Position numbers and translations under genes: made by a program
NCBI RefSeq assembly: GCF_030295325.1
Contig: NZ_AP027059.1
Span: forward strand, 2,104,637-2,168,636
Source of the DNA: Haliovirga abyssi
GTDB taxonomy: Bacteria; Fusobacteriota; Fusobacteriia; Fusobacteriales; Haliovirgaceae
DNA length: 64,000 nucleotides
Reading direction: 5' to 3'
Shown: positions 11,001-19,303 of the stretch, one piece after another
How the letters are laid out: each line of letters begins with the position of its first letter
How positions within the stretch are numbered: the stretch's first letter is position 1
Notes under the pieces: generated by a model
Database searches by the model: none
Seen by the model: only the letters and a program-made list of their open reading frames with translations
Told to the model about the DNA's origin: nothing

Positions 11001-11498
11001 AGCATTATAAACCTTAAAATCAACTTTAAAATTAAATTCAAAATTCAAAATTTTCATCTCATTGGTTACCAAATTATACATTATTGAATATGGAGTAATT
11101 AACTTATTAATATTATTTATATTACTTATATTACTTATATTTTTAGAAATAGATAATATTTTTATTGCAACTTTTAAAAATTTATCTATATTTAAAAATA
11201 TTTTTTTATCTACATCTTTTAATAATACTCCTTCGAAATTTTCCATAGTGAAATAATCTATATTTTCTTTTGTTACATAATCAATTGGTTTTATTATATC
11301 ATCTACTTCTTCAGATGATTTTTTTAATAAATTGTACTCATCTTTAAGTTTCATCTCTTCTTTTTTGTTATCTGATTTTTCCAACAATTTTATCAAAATT
11401 CTTTTATTCTCCACATTATCCCATACTCTATATATTTTAATATTTTTAAGTTCCCAGATTTTCTCTTTTATTTCATATCTATTATCTAACATCTCCAT
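5016..11498 (-). CDS. Giant hybrid sensor: Ser/Thr kinase-like + ATPase + GAF + histidine kinase + 2 receivers + HPt
   Basis: The protein has 2160 residues. Domains in order: Ser/Thr kinase fold (about 8-275), MalT/AAA-like ATPase (Walker [10 protein letters not shown] near 337; Walker [12 protein letters not shown]), a long helical TPR-like region (about 600-1260), GAF (about 1290-1440), coiled coil, HisKA with phospho-His 1522 (NMSHEIRTP), HATPase ([14 protein letters not shown]), receiver 1 (Asp 1810), receiver 2 (Asp 1954) and HPt (His 2094, HKIKGTAG). This is the HstK-type architecture known mainly from cyanobacteria and myxobacteria, with a full internal phosphorelay added. The kinase domain looks inactive: the catalytic loop reads NKLITPYSI where HxDxxPxN is expected, DFG reads NFE, and no glycine loop is visible, although the ISPEQTGR segment is kept. 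No TM segment, so cytoplasmic. No output regulator lies beside it. Confidence 0.92.
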   Translation of the reverse strand: MEMLDNRYEIKEKIWELKNIKIYRVWDNVENKRILIKLLEKSDNKKEEMKLKDEYNLLKKSSEEVDDIIKPIDYVTKENIDYFTMENFEGVLLKDVDKKIFLNIDKFLKVAIKILSISKNISNISNINNINKLITPYSIMYNLVTNEMKILNFEFNFKVDFKVYNALEEIDFPLMVLPYISPEQTGRLARSVDYRSDFYSFGIIFYEMLAGKMPIISNVPSEIIYFHLAKKPLKLNDISIGIPEIISDIILKLLNKNPEDRYQSYEGILFDLEKCISDIAENGFINRFEIGKNDITDKFLISNKYYGREKEIEAIKDSYNKISKGNFEVLFIGGHPGIGKTSLVNEANLSSMENNGVLISGKFEKLRKDIPYKAFIEAFRELILKKINSDEKEYWKEKLLNSLGNGARAIIDIIPELKLLIGDLPEMKELSPTESRNRLKSTFVKFIKIWAIQSNPLIIFIDDLQWADLESLSLIKFLINDKSVKYLCFIGTYRNNEVSPTHSLSLLMEELKKENRNFKELYLTALSEKNIKKFIRDSFKNFEKEKDISDLEKICYEKTLGNPFNLKHLLEFLYNSNLLKFNLKNGNWKFDLEKISNLKENLSEILKSKIYILSENTKEILKYGVCIGNEFDINIVSKIMKKPLKEIREDLWGAIKAEIIVPVSNFYESLSYEKDGYVNFKFVHDEIFRAVYDIISKKELQLLHRRIGEMMQENSSEEYKNKNIFNITEHFNIAKESFNEREYSEKRVWLAEMNFKSGIIAKRSAAYFSAYNYFKKGVNYLEKEDWENSYELTLGLYINSCETAYLNKYFNIMDIYFDTILKNGNILLDKVKAYEIVIQSYVARSRPQKAVDLALDVLKLLKIRISKNPNRLTVLKNIGDVQLKMMKKDIKELRELPNMENEKIIAVMRILTSIAAAAFIVNTDLYLLLVIKMVKLSIKYGNISYSAFAYVNYGLILTGALYMINGGYEFGKLALYLIEKFDAKELEAKVLMVYNTTIRYYKEPLKNTFPSLIRGYKVGIETGDFEYGTYNGAVYGYNSFFQGKSLEEYYKSTNNFSEAFKSYGQNTQYNYNQLFAQMAYNLSEDVENIFEFNGPNYNEKEVLPQNIKSNDKHIIFNYHLMKMILGYIFENEKIIDENSHKAKKYLSSALGFIPYPEYFFYDSLIFFREYDKLSIKNKIVGFGKIFANQIRQKIWSKNAPMNFEHKFLIVEAEKNRVLKKYNKAMRFYDLAIEKAKQNGFKNEEAISNELAGRFYLEQNNEKISKLYLKEALECYEEWGAISKVENMLEKYSGILEMKKYKQENMMKNTDIFSILEAANILSKEIELENLLSQLMNVVIKNAGAQSGLLLLREDKKFYIEAEFESDGEEKEKVENILAHIELEKYPNEQLKLIVEKVITTGENFIFGDNSFENIFENENMNLNSSILCMPLFNSKKKIISILYLENNLVKGAFTKDRISILKMLSSEMVISIENAVLYKELKQINESLEEKVKKRTAELEIAKEKAEVAAVVKSEFLANMSHEIRTPMNGILGLTYLMKQTNLNEKQYDYLGKINSSANHLLSLINDILDFSKIEAGKMSMENIEFELDDILKNISTIVLQNARKKGIDLLFDIDTNIPQYLIGDPTRLQQVLINLTGNAIKFTEKGYVMIKGKLLNRVNGELNIQFSIIDTGIGMKKEQQNKLFNTFTQANSSISRKYGGTGLGLAISKKIVKMYGGEINVESEYEKGSKFIFNVLLKEQKLGEKLKIDFVDIEDMRILVVDDSKISVEIAKNYLESYGGIVEVASSGEEAINLIKEKKDNPFELIIMDWKMPKMDGLETIKRLKEEKDIEKLPSIIVISSYDVDEIKEKGKEHGIDGYLEKPIYSSEILNVIKKVLKKDKNSHLNYKIKRKEDEYEDLAGNRILLVEDNEINQEIAEAILNQINIKVKIANNGKEAIEILEEDNDFDMILMDVQMPVMNGFEATENLRKNERYDKIPIIAMTANAMPGYEDVCKKAGMDGYISKPISPKYLFITLNKWLEKKGVAEMSDTKLDKSKNKYYGIEITEDMRTTLGDALLERFIIKFCENYNGIDKQIEKLIEDGDLKEAKGLVHKIKGTAGTIGAKKLDKIIRALENSIFEGDNEKMIKLSDEFSKELNLIMKNLYLVEETEEGLIVQDN

Positions 11499-11916
11499 AA
11501 TATCTCCTCTCTAAAACAAAGGGCTATTCAGTGCCAAATTTTGTTTCTATACAATAATTTCTAATGTAATTTTAAATACTTTTCAGACCTCATCTCCACC
11601 CCTTCTCCCAATGTCGTCAAGTTAATGACAATTTATAATTTTATATCGGGTTTGCCAACGGCAAAACCCCTACATTATAAAATAAATTAATACTGTAGGG
11701 GCTTGCCGTTGGCAAGCCCAGTTCTTAGCTTGATGACATTGCCCCTTCTCCTCTCTTAGGAGAAGGGAGCAAAACAACAAACCCAATATCCACACTATAG
11801 TTTCCTCCTAAGTTAGGAGAAAACGACAACAAGGAATGAGGTCTGTTAGCATAAATTATTCTTGTAAGGGCAATTCATGAATTGCCCCTACACAAAAGCT
11901 AGATATTTTCAATTCT
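11499..11916. repeat. Island of nested palindromes
   Basis: The 418-bp gap holds no ORF. It contains an outer inverted pair (CAGACCTCAT at 11586-11595, ATGAGGTCTG at 11836-11845), an inner pair around AATGTCGTCAAG (about 11612) and TTGATGACATT (about 11730-11740), two hairpins carrying TTGCC-GGCAA arms (11648-11669 and 11698-11719), a CCCCTTCTCC/GGAGAAGGG hairpin (about 11742-11768) and a perfect 20-bp palindrome GGGCAATTCATGAATTGCCC (11868-11887). It is GC-richer than its surroundings and resembles mobile palindromic repeats with TAGGGGC ends seen in unrelated bacteria. Confidence 0.8.
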
Positions 11917-12831
11917 TTACTCTTTTTTAGAAAAAATCAAATCTTCTATTTTAAATGTCATATCTATCCCTAACATTTTTTCCCAATTTTTTCTTGTTTG
12001 ATAATCCAAATTATATATATTATTAAGCTCAAGATAACAAGACAAATCACATTGGTTACAATCACAACTATCATCAAAACTACTTACCATACAGGTATTA
12101 TCCTGCTCTCCTGCACTATTAACTGTTGTTAGCAGCCAATAATCACACTTTTTTTTCTTTCCTACACTTTTTAATGTTTTATATGAATTAAAAATATTAT
12201 ATCCCTCTTTTTTTAATTTCATAATAAATTCTGCACTTTCTATCTTTTCTTCTTTGCTCATAGAAGAAACGTCTGTACTTTTATATCCATATAACCAATT
12301 AAAATATATTGGAAACTCTTTAAATTCTTCCACAAATTCTTTTATATTATACTGATTAAAAGAGTTTATCATTGATAAAATAACTATATTTTTATCTCTG
12401 TTAGCTAATATATTCTTTTTTATAATATTATAAATATTTTCTCCTCTTACTTTTTCATGAAACTCTTTAGTGCCATCAACACTTATCCAAACTGTATCTG
12501 AATTAATATGTGAAAAATCATTCACTCCATTAGTAATAGTAATCGTATACAATTTTAACAATTTACTATAATTAATAATCTCTTTAATATCTTTTCTTAA
12601 TGTAGGTTCTCCTCCTTCAAAAACTACAATTTTTATTCCACTTTTCTTTAATTCCAATAACTTACTTTTCCATTCTTGTGTTGATAAAACTCTATTTTTT
12701 TCACTTCTTATAGAAGGATTACACATTTTACAGTTCAAATTACATACATTTATAATTTTTATATTTGCTACAATAGGAGATTTTATCCCTAATCTCCATT
12801 TTATTTGCCTATGAATTAAAGACATATCCAT
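11917..12831 (-). CDS. Radical SAM protein with C-terminal Cys cluster, unknown product
   Basis: This 304-residue protein has the radical SAM [4Fe-4S] motif CNLNCKMC (about residues 31-38) and the SAM-binding FEGGEPT (about 75), in a MoaA/SPASM-type frame. The C-terminal third adds about seven more cysteines (C-DYW, CMV, CDCNQCDLSC), consistent with one auxiliary Fe-S cluster. It begins 14 bp after the FAD-dependent oxidoreductase gene, so both enzymes are likely to act on one substrate or pathway. No precursor peptide gene is visible beside it. HpnH-like or lipid-modifying roles are possible because the partner resembles isoprenoid reductases, but this is inference. Confidence 0.85.
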   Translation of the reverse strand: MDMSLIHRQIKWRLGIKSPIVANIKIINVCNLNCKMCNPSIRSEKNRVLSTQEWKSKLLELKKSGIKIVVFEGGEPTLRKDIKEIINYSKLLKLYTITITNGVNDFSHINSDTVWISVDGTKEFHEKVRGENIYNIIKKNILANRDKNIVILSMINSFNQYNIKEFVEEFKEFPIYFNWLYGYKSTDVSSMSKEEKIESAEFIMKLKKEGYNIFNSYKTLKSVGKKKKCDYWLLTTVNSAGEQDNTCMVSSFDDSCDCNQCDLSCYLELNNIYNLDYQTRKNWEKMLGIDMTFKIEDLIFSKKE

Positions 12832-12845
12832 ATTTAATAACCCCT

Positions 12846-14189
12846 TTACATTATTTTTTCAATTGAATCTATTATTCTTGAGACAGTCCCTTCCAATTTA
12901 TCGCTCAATTCTTCTTTTAACCATTTAATATCTTCAACAGTAAATATCTTTTTCAAAATATCAAATTCTAAATTTTTAATTAATTCTACAATTATTGAAA
13001 TAATATCTTCTGTTGTTATTGTAAGCGTAAATGTTTTTTCGCAATATATAAATCCAATTTTATTAAAAAGAAGAATTATTTTATCCAATAATTCTGTATC
13101 TCCAATTGATAAAATTCTCGTAGCTACCTTATTAAAAAGTATTTGGAATTTTTCATCTGTTTTTAATCCAATTAAAGAGTCTAACGTATCTTTATCAAAT
13201 TCATTTTTTTCAAAAGCAGTTATCAAATTTCTAGCATATCTTTTATAATTTTTTACAATAAATGCAAATCCCCACCCACAAGGTGTTGTCCAACATGCAG
13301 CATCTCCTACAAATGTTACATTGTCTTCTGCTATATATTGTGATACTCCACCTGATGGATACCATCCATATTTTATTTCTTGAATTTCGCAATCATTATA
13401 TTTTGACATAACTTTTTTTTCTTTCATTACTTCATTAAAAGTATCTTTCATTATGTCAAATGAAACCTGACTATCTTTCAAAAAAAGTATTAACGGAAAT
13501 GAACTATTTTCATCTAAAACTTCATATTCAAACACTGGCCTGCCTTCATTAAGTGATGTACTAACATCTGGATTAGTGTTTTTAAATGTCTGCCAAAACA
13601 TATAATCTCCAACTTTCATATCTTGAGGAATTCCATCTTTATGTTTCATTATTGCTCCATATACAGACCACCAATAAAGTTTTTCATCTTTCAAATGATA
13701 TTTTTCTCTTATTAACGAATCATATCCAGAAGCATCTACTAATAATTTAGATTCAAAATTTCCTTTAGTTGTATGTATAGTTACTGGATACTCTTTTTCT
13801 TTTTCTACTTGATGATCTAAATAATTACATTCCAACAATATCTCAGAACTGTTTTTTGTAATTATTTCACCCCAGTATTCCAGTACCTCATGTTCTTTTA
13901 TATAAAGATATCCACCCTCTAATTCACTTTCCCATGCTTTATCTTTAACTCCTGTAAAAGTATCCGCCAAAAATCTTTTTACTCCAGGATAAGTATATTC
14001 TAAAATATCACCTGCTTCTCCAATATCACAAACTTCTTTTGGTACAAACCAAGACTTTGTAGTTTTTGAAATAGAAGATTTCCCATCAACCACCAATACT
14101 TTAAGCTCTTTAGATAATTCTGAGGCAACAGATAATCCTGCAGGACCTGCCCCCACTACTATTACATCATATTTTTTAATTTCTAACAT
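12846..14189 (-). CDS. FAD-dependent oxidoreductase, geranylgeranyl reductase / lycopene cyclase / halogenase-like
   Basis: This 447-residue flavoprotein has an N-terminal Rossmann motif VGAGPAGLS (about residue 12), the DASGYDS segment (about 152) and the second FAD motif FVGDAACWTTPCGWGFA (about 290), as in the p-hydroxybenzoate hydroxylase superfamily branch that includes geranylgeranyl reductases, lycopene cyclases and flavin halogenases. The roughly 110-residue helical C-terminal region has no recognised motif. It is the first gene of a two-gene unit with the radical SAM protein. Substrate unknown; a membrane-lipid or polyene substrate is plausible from the family only. Confidence 0.82.
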   Translation of the reverse strand: MLEIKKYDVIVVGAGPAGLSVASELSKELKVLVVDGKSSISKTTKSWFVPKEVCDIGEAGDILEYTYPGVKRFLADTFTGVKDKAWESELEGGYLYIKEHEVLEYWGEIITKNSSEILLECNYLDHQVEKEKEYPVTIHTTKGNFESKLLVDASGYDSLIREKYHLKDEKLYWWSVYGAIMKHKDGIPQDMKVGDYMFWQTFKNTNPDVSTSLNEGRPVFEYEVLDENSSFPLILFLKDSQVSFDIMKDTFNEVMKEKKVMSKYNDCEIQEIKYGWYPSGGVSQYIAEDNVTFVGDAACWTTPCGWGFAFIVKNYKRYARNLITAFEKNEFDKDTLDSLIGLKTDEKFQILFNKVATRILSIGDTELLDKIILLFNKIGFIYCEKTFTLTITTEDIISIIVELIKNLEFDILKKIFTVEDIKWLKEELSDKLEGTVSRIIDSIEKIM

Positions 14190-14271
14190 AAATTTTTCAC
14201 TCCCCTTTTATTTTAATTTTATACTTTTAATTTTAACACATAAATTTAGAATAATCAAAATTTCATTTTTT

Positions 14272-14301
14272 AATACAAAAGACGAACATTTTAGTTCGCC
14301 C
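14272..14301 (-). terminator. Terminator of the 14347-15255 lipoprotein gene
   Basis: On the minus strand GGCGAAC-TAAAAT-GTTCGTC is followed by TTTTGTATT. It separates the lipoproteins from the FAD/radical SAM unit. Confidence 0.85.
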
Positions 14302-14346
14302 CATAAATAAATTATATCAAAATTTCTTTTTCACTTCATCAATCTC

Positions 14347-15255
14347 CTATTCCCCTTTTATATATTGCATCTGTACATCATGCAGTGTTATTGCTCCTGC
14401 TGTCACAGCGACTATATTCTCTGAACCAGGAGAAGGTTGATACATTCCAGGAGACTTTACACTTATTTGACTTTTACCTTCTGGAATCCCATATAAAGTA
14501 TATTTCCCATTAGTATCTGCTACTGTAAATTGATACTCCTTACTCCCCTCTTGGCCCCATACAACTAAAGAATGTCCACACAATTCTTTATTAAATCCAC
14601 TTATTCCACCTTTAATCGTTCCATATTTTATTGTTGTATCTTCTCTTATTTCAACACTCACTTCTTTATTACTTGAAAGATTTATCCTTCCAGTAGAATA
14701 TGCTGTATAGCCATCTTTAAAAGCATATATATTGATATTTCCACCTGGAATTTTATCAAATACAAAGACTCCATTTGAATCTGTAACTTTCTTAAAACTT
14801 TCTCCAGAAAAAACTCCATTTACAATTACAGTTACCCCTTCTAAAATTTTCCCTGTATTATCTCTAGCTACTCCATTTATAGAATAAATTTTATCAGAGG
14901 CCTTTGGTGTTAAATATCCTATTAAATTTTTCTGTCCATAACTAAATACAGATACTCCAGTTTCTCCATAATACCCATCTTTCTTCATACTATATCCATC
15001 TCCAGAGGCTTTTGGTATAATATAAGGTTGAGTCTCGCTATCTCTTACTAGCGGGAAATATCCATCATTGTCAGTTACAAACGTTACATCTTGAACTCTT
15101 ATTGTTACTTGTCCTAAAGTTTGATTGGTTAATATATCTTTAACATATCCCTCTATTATTCCCACTTTTTTCACTTCTGGAAATCCGCCAAAACATCCTC
15201 CTAAAGTAATTGATAATATTATAACTAAAATTATTTTTTTTCCCATTTTACTCAT
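14347..15255 (-). CDS. Lipoprotein with carboxypeptidase-regulatory-like repeats
   Basis: This 302-residue protein has a signal peptide with lipobox TLGGC (Cys about 21). The mature part is built from three beta-sandwich units of the carboxypeptidase-regulatory (CarboxypepD_reg, SdrD B-like) type: each has the pattern G-x-V-x-D-x-x-(T/G)-x-x-x-L-x-x-V-x-V followed by TDxxGxF or TNGxY (for example around residues 33, 127 and 215). Such modules serve as structural stalks or adhesion domains at the cell surface. It lies 90 bp after the PKD lipoprotein gene, from which it is separated by a terminator. No enzyme domain is present. Confidence 0.82.
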   Translation of the reverse strand: MSKMGKKIILVIILSITLGGCFGGFPEVKKVGIIEGYVKDILTNQTLGQVTIRVQDVTFVTDNDGYFPLVRDSETQPYIIPKASGDGYSMKKDGYYGETGVSVFSYGQKNLIGYLTPKASDKIYSINGVARDNTGKILEGVTVIVNGVFSGESFKKVTDSNGVFVFDKIPGGNINIYAFKDGYTAYSTGRINLSSNKEVSVEIREDTTIKYGTIKGGISGFNKELCGHSLVVWGQEGSKEYQFTVADTNGKYTLYGIPEGKSQISVKSPGMYQPSPGSENIVAVTAGAITLHDVQMQYIKGE

Positions 15256-15304
15256 TTATCACACCTCTTCTATTTATATATTTCCCTTCTATTATAATCG
15301 AATT

Positions 15305-15342
15305 TTAAAAAAAAAACTTGAGAGCAAATACTCTCAAGTTTT
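15305..15342 (-). terminator. Terminator of the PKD lipoprotein gene
   Basis: The stem AACTTGAGAG / CTCTCAAGTT is followed by a run of at least eight T on the minus strand, directly after the stop at 15346. Confidence 0.93.
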
Positions 15343-15345
15343 AAA

Positions 15346-18237
15346 TTATTTAACTGTTATACCTATTGTTGCTGTTCCAATATTACCATTTACATCTGTA
15401 ACTGTTAATGTAGCAGTATAACTTCCTGCAGTTGAATATGTATGTTCAGGACTTGCAGAACCATTTGGAGCCGTTCCATCTCCAAAATTCCATGAATATG
15501 ATTTTATCATATAATTATCACTTGAACCACTTCCATCAAAAGCAATCCTACCGCCTACACTTATAGTGGTTATTCCATCTCTTACTCCTGCTATAGCCAC
15601 TGGAGCTATTGTATCTTGTACTGTAATCAGTATCGTTGCAGTTGCAGGCCCATTGTTACTCATATCATTGACCTGTAATGTAACTTTATAAATTCCTGGT
15701 TTATCATATGAATGATGTATTATTCCGCCAGGTACAGATTCATCTACTCCATTAGCACTATCAAAATCCCATGAATAATATCTTATTTTATCATTATCAG
15801 TTGAACCAGTTCCATCAAATACTATATCTTCTCCAATTTCCACTGTAGTTTTAGAAGCTGAGATCACTGCTACTGGTGGCACAGTATCATCTACCGTTAT
15901 GACATCTCCATATCTAGGGAGATTATCCGTCAAAACTTCTTTTGATATATCATCATATCCTGTTGCTTCTCCTGAAATTATTATATCTCCTAACAAATCT
16001 GTTCCATCACCAATATTTTCTCTTAATTTATAATATCCAGTTAAAGTCAATACACTTCCTTTTAACAAAATTGTATTATCTCTTATTGTCGTATCTGTTA
16101 AAGTCCATCTATCTGATACATCTACTCCGTTTTGTGTAAATACTGCTTTTATACTTGTTATTTTCACATCTTCATTCCCACTGTTTTCTAAATCAAATTT
16201 TATAGGTATTCCATCTCTTCCAGGTTTTACATTCTCCCAATCACAATAAACATTTTTAAGAGCCAAAGCTCCTGGCAATTTTATATCCACAGTATAATTT
16301 TTTTCTAAATCACAAATTGTAGCTTCATTTGTATTTTGATTTATAGGTGTTTCTACTACTTTAAATTTCACACTTCCTATTCTTGGAACTGTAGGTGCAT
16401 TTAATTTCCAAATAGCTTTTTGTCCAACAGGAACAACTTTTTCAATTGTCTCTCCCGCAGCTAATTTCAAATCTGCAACACTTGATATATCTATTGCTAC
16501 TTTTACATTCCCAGAAACTACATTACTATTTGCATTATTTGCTATTGCATACATAGAAAATTCTTTTCCTGTTCTTAATAATCCATCATTTCCACCATAA
16601 TTATCTGTTTCTATACCAACTTCTAAGTTTAATTTTGATTTTTCCTGTACAGTTAATGGAATCACTTTTTCCGTACTAACAAAACTTATCTCTTGTTTTG
16701 TTTTGCTATCCACAGGCTTTTTAGTTATTTTTAATTTTATATTCCCAACTATTGGAATTTTACTAGCTTTCAATGTCCATGTCATTTGCTTGTTCATTGT
16801 TAATGTTGTTTTTGAAACCCCAGATAATAATGTTATTCCATCTAAATCAGACAAATCTAATTCTATTTCTCCTTGAGTAGAAAATGTTAATTCTCCATTA
16901 TAATTTACAATTCCATATACTGTAAATTCTTGTTCTGTCTCAACTACTCCATCTTTTGCTCCCTCAGGAGAAGCAATCCATAAATTTAAACTTCCAGTCC
17001 CTTTAGCTAATACTTTCACTGTATCCAAAACTTCTGCTCCACTGTCGCTTATTTTCAGCCCAAAACTATTACTCAATATCGCATTTACAGTTGCGTCACA
17101 AAATACGTCTCCTGTTGTTGCTGTTGAAGCTAAATTATACCTTTTTGATATAGTTCCTAATCCCCCTGCTGGTATTGTAGTTAATCTATCTGAATCCCCT
17201 GTGGCTTGCCACTCTGACGACACATCTGTCCCATCTGGTTTATAAAATTTACCAACTAAAGATTTTATTGATACCTCTACACTAGTATAGTTTTGTACAG
17301 TATATCTAATTAATATGTTTGATTGTCCTGGTGCAACTGTTTCATAAACTGCATCTACACTTTTCAACTTAACTTTTGCTTTGCTAGAGTCCACTACTGT
17401 AAAAGCTGGACTTTGAACTCCTGTTGAAGCTCCATTTTCTCCTAAAAATTCTACTTTTGTATTTGCATACATTAATTTTGTATAAAAATTTCCTTCTATT
17501 GTTCCAGGTAATATTGTATAAGTTTCTGTAAAAGTTATTGTAGAGTTCGCTGCTATTTTATCTGGCATATCTGTATTTGTAATTGTAAAACTTTCGTTTT
17601 TATCATTTGTTGTTACATATCCAGGTGTTGTATTAAATACAGGTTTCGTTAATAAAGAATACTCTTTATCGCTTGAATTTGTTAAATTATATATAACTTT
17701 TATCGAATCTCCAATATTATAACTTGATTTATCTGTTTTCACATAATTTAATTTAACATCAATGTTTTGAGTTGTATTTGTAGTTGTAAATTGATAAATA
17801 GCACTAGAGTTTGATATTTTACCCGTTTTTTTATTATATGCACTTACAGAAAAAGTATACTTTACCCCCTCTTTTAAACTTGAATAATATAACTTTTTAT
17901 TTGACACATACTCATCAGATTCCAATATATTTTCCGCTACGCTATTTCCTTCTCCCTGCAAGTCATAATGATATAAAAAATCATCTGAACTATATCCATC
18001 CTGTGAAGCTAAAAATTGAAATACTACAGATGTAGATGCCCCTGATATAGGTGGCTTACTTAATATTCTAATTATAAGATTACTGTCTTTTCCACCAGAA
18101 CTAATCACATCTTTTGTTGTTATTTGACTCTGATCTGTATTTGTTGTAACAGTATTTAATTTATTACTACTATCGCTAGAAAAACATCCTCCAAAACTAA
18201 AAACTAATAAAAATAACAACACTCCTTTTTTCCACAT
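15346..18237 (-). CDS. Large surface lipoprotein with two C-terminal PKD domains
   Basis: This 963-residue protein has a lipobox signal peptide (FSFGGC, Cys about 18). The N-terminal 700 residues are beta-rich and repetitive, with two related units that each contain an FTVYGIVN / FSMYAIAN segment and a WTLKAS / WKLNAP segment. Two PKD domains follow near residues 790-870 and 880-963, each with the YSWDF or YSWNFGDG core and a Y-x-x-x-G-x-Y strand. PKD proteins usually bind glycans or other proteins outside the cell. Together with the 302-residue lipoprotein it suggests a surface structure. No catalytic domain is seen. Confidence 0.85.
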   Translation of the reverse strand: MWKKGVLLFLLVFSFGGCFSSDSSNKLNTVTTNTDQSQITTKDVISSGGKDSNLIIRILSKPPISGASTSVVFQFLASQDGYSSDDFLYHYDLQGEGNSVAENILESDEYVSNKKLYYSSLKEGVKYTFSVSAYNKKTGKISNSSAIYQFTTTNTTQNIDVKLNYVKTDKSSYNIGDSIKVIYNLTNSSDKEYSLLTKPVFNTTPGYVTTNDKNESFTITNTDMPDKIAANSTITFTETYTILPGTIEGNFYTKLMYANTKVEFLGENGASTGVQSPAFTVVDSSKAKVKLKSVDAVYETVAPGQSNILIRYTVQNYTSVEVSIKSLVGKFYKPDGTDVSSEWQATGDSDRLTTIPAGGLGTISKRYNLASTATTGDVFCDATVNAILSNSFGLKISDSGAEVLDTVKVLAKGTGSLNLWIASPEGAKDGVVETEQEFTVYGIVNYNGELTFSTQGEIELDLSDLDGITLLSGVSKTTLTMNKQMTWTLKASKIPIVGNIKLKITKKPVDSKTKQEISFVSTEKVIPLTVQEKSKLNLEVGIETDNYGGNDGLLRTGKEFSMYAIANNANSNVVSGNVKVAIDISSVADLKLAAGETIEKVVPVGQKAIWKLNAPTVPRIGSVKFKVVETPINQNTNEATICDLEKNYTVDIKLPGALALKNVYCDWENVKPGRDGIPIKFDLENSGNEDVKITSIKAVFTQNGVDVSDRWTLTDTTIRDNTILLKGSVLTLTGYYKLRENIGDGTDLLGDIIISGEATGYDDISKEVLTDNLPRYGDVITVDDTVPPVAVISASKTTVEIGEDIVFDGTGSTDNDKIRYYSWDFDSANGVDESVPGGIIHHSYDKPGIYKVTLQVNDMSNNGPATATILITVQDTIAPVAIAGVRDGITTISVGGRIAFDGSGSSDNYMIKSYSWNFGDGTAPNGSASPEHTYSTAGSYTATLTVTDVNGNIGTATIGITVK

Positions 18238-18599
18238 AATAATCTCCCCCTAAAAATATAAAATCCATATCCAAAATATCCTTGTTTATGAACAGCTTAA
18301 AAATAACTTCCATATTTATTTTTTAAAAGTTCTTTAAACCATTTCTTATTATAAAATTCTAGAATACCATTCATTAAATATCCTTTATCTTTACTCCTAA
18401 TTTATCGACATATTTTCTATTTTCTTAATTGAAAAATATAATAGTATCTACAAATTTTTTCAATTAATTTTAATATATTTATTTTGTTATGTACCTTACA
18501 TAACATATTTACGATTATAACTCAAAAATGTAATTTTCTAAAACTATATTTTTATTCATCAGTATTAATCTATGTTTATCTCATGGTTTTAAAAAATTT

Positions 18600-18655
18600 T
18601 TTCTTTGTGTAACTTTGCGTTCTTCTTTCTTTGTGCTGAAATTATTTTTCTAACA
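18600..18655. repeat. Dispersed CTTTGTG repeat, intergenic copy
   Basis: TTTCTTTGTGTAACTTTG, a variable 12-nt middle, then CTTTGTGCTGAAATTATTTT. The same blocks in the same order occur at 1533-1595, where they encode the C-terminus of an ABC permease. Confidence 0.8.
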
Positions 18656-18661
18656 AAAAAT

Positions 18662-18690
18662 AAAAAAAACAGGAAAATTTCCTGTTTATA
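18662..18690 (-). terminator. Terminator of the tRNA cluster
   Basis: Minus strand AAACAGGAAA-TTTTCCTGTTT with a following T run, just downstream of tRNA-Cys. Confidence 0.88.
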
Positions 18691-18707
18691 ATTTAAATTT
18701 TAATTTA

Positions 18708-18782
18708 TGGAGGCGACGAGCGGATTTGAACCGCTGAATAAGAGTTTTGCAGACTCCTGCCTTACCACTTGGCCACGTCGCC
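18708..18782 (-). tRNA. tRNA-Cys (GCA)
   Basis: Folds as a cloverleaf on the minus strand; anticodon loop CTGCAAA gives GCA. The T loop GTTCAAATCC is present and CCA is encoded. Last gene of a four-tRNA operon. Confidence 0.96.
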
Positions 18783-18789
18783 ATAAAAG

Positions 18790-18866
18790 TGGTGCCCAGA
18801 CGCGGAATCGAACCACGGACACGGGGATTTTCAGTCCCCTGCTCTACCGACTGAGCTATCTGGGCA
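18790..18866 (-). tRNA. tRNA-Phe (GAA)
   Basis: Cloverleaf on the minus strand with anticodon loop CTGAAAA, T loop GTTCGATTCC and encoded CCA. Third of the four-tRNA cluster, 7 bp from tRNA-Cys. Confidence 0.96.
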
Positions 18867-18905
18867 TAATCTAAAAAAAAAAAGCCAAAAGGCCTTGTGT
18901 ATCAA

Positions 18906-18983
18906 TGGCGGGGCCGACGAGGGTCGAACTCGCGACCTCTGGCGTGACAGGCCAGCGCTCTAACCAAACTGAGCTACGACCCC
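18906..18983 (-). tRNA. tRNA-Asp (GTC)
   Basis: Cloverleaf on the minus strand with anticodon loop CTGTCAC, T loop GTTCGACCC and encoded CCA. Confidence 0.96.
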
Positions 18984-18993
18984 AAGGTATAAA

Positions 18994-19069
18994 TGGTGGG
19001 AACAACAGGGCTCGAACCTGTGACCCCCTGCTTGTAAGGCAGGTGCTCTCCCAGCTGAGCTATGCTCCC
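18994..19069 (-). tRNA. tRNA-Val (TAC)
   Basis: Cloverleaf on the minus strand with anticodon loop CTTACAA, T loop GTTCGAGCCC and encoded CCA. First gene of the tRNA operon. Confidence 0.96.
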
Positions 19070-19083
19070 TTTATCGCAAAATG

Positions 19084-19112
19084 ATTATACTATATATCTT
19101 AATCTTTATCAA
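19084..19112 (-). promoter_or_regulatory. Promoter of the tRNA Val-Asp-Phe-Cys operon
   Basis: Minus strand TTGATA, 17-nt spacer, TATAAT, about 15 nt upstream of mature tRNA-Val. Confidence 0.82.
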
Positions 19113-19251
19113 TACAGCTTACACCTAGTTTTGACACTATACAAGAGATTATTTCTTTATACACTGTTTTTCGCTCTATTTCTTACGATACATATATTTA
19201 CACATAGATAAAACTTTTGCTGCTTTTATCTATATTATCACTTTTATTAAT

Positions 19252-19297
19252 AAAAAAAGAAGCTATCTTAAATATTATTTAAAATAGCTTCTTTTTA
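19252..19297 (-). terminator. Terminator of the PpiD/SurA-like gene
   Basis: GAAGCTATTTTAAAT / ATTTAAGATAGCTTC stem with A run on one side and T run on the other; lies just after the stop at 19304. Confidence 0.88.
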
Positions 19298-19303
19298 TTT
19301 ATT

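Larger units (their letters stand above)
18238..18707. other. Gene-free stretch with two kinds of decayed repeat and a terminator
   Basis: No ORF is supported. At about 18288-18340 lies a decayed Family A-like inverted pair (GAACAGCTTAAAAATAA facing TTTTAAAAGTTCTTTAAACC). At about 18600-18655 lies a copy of the CTTTGTGTAACTTTG...CTTTGTGCTG repeat also found inside the permease gene at 1533-1595. The tRNA terminator occupies 18662-18690. Confidence 0.65.
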
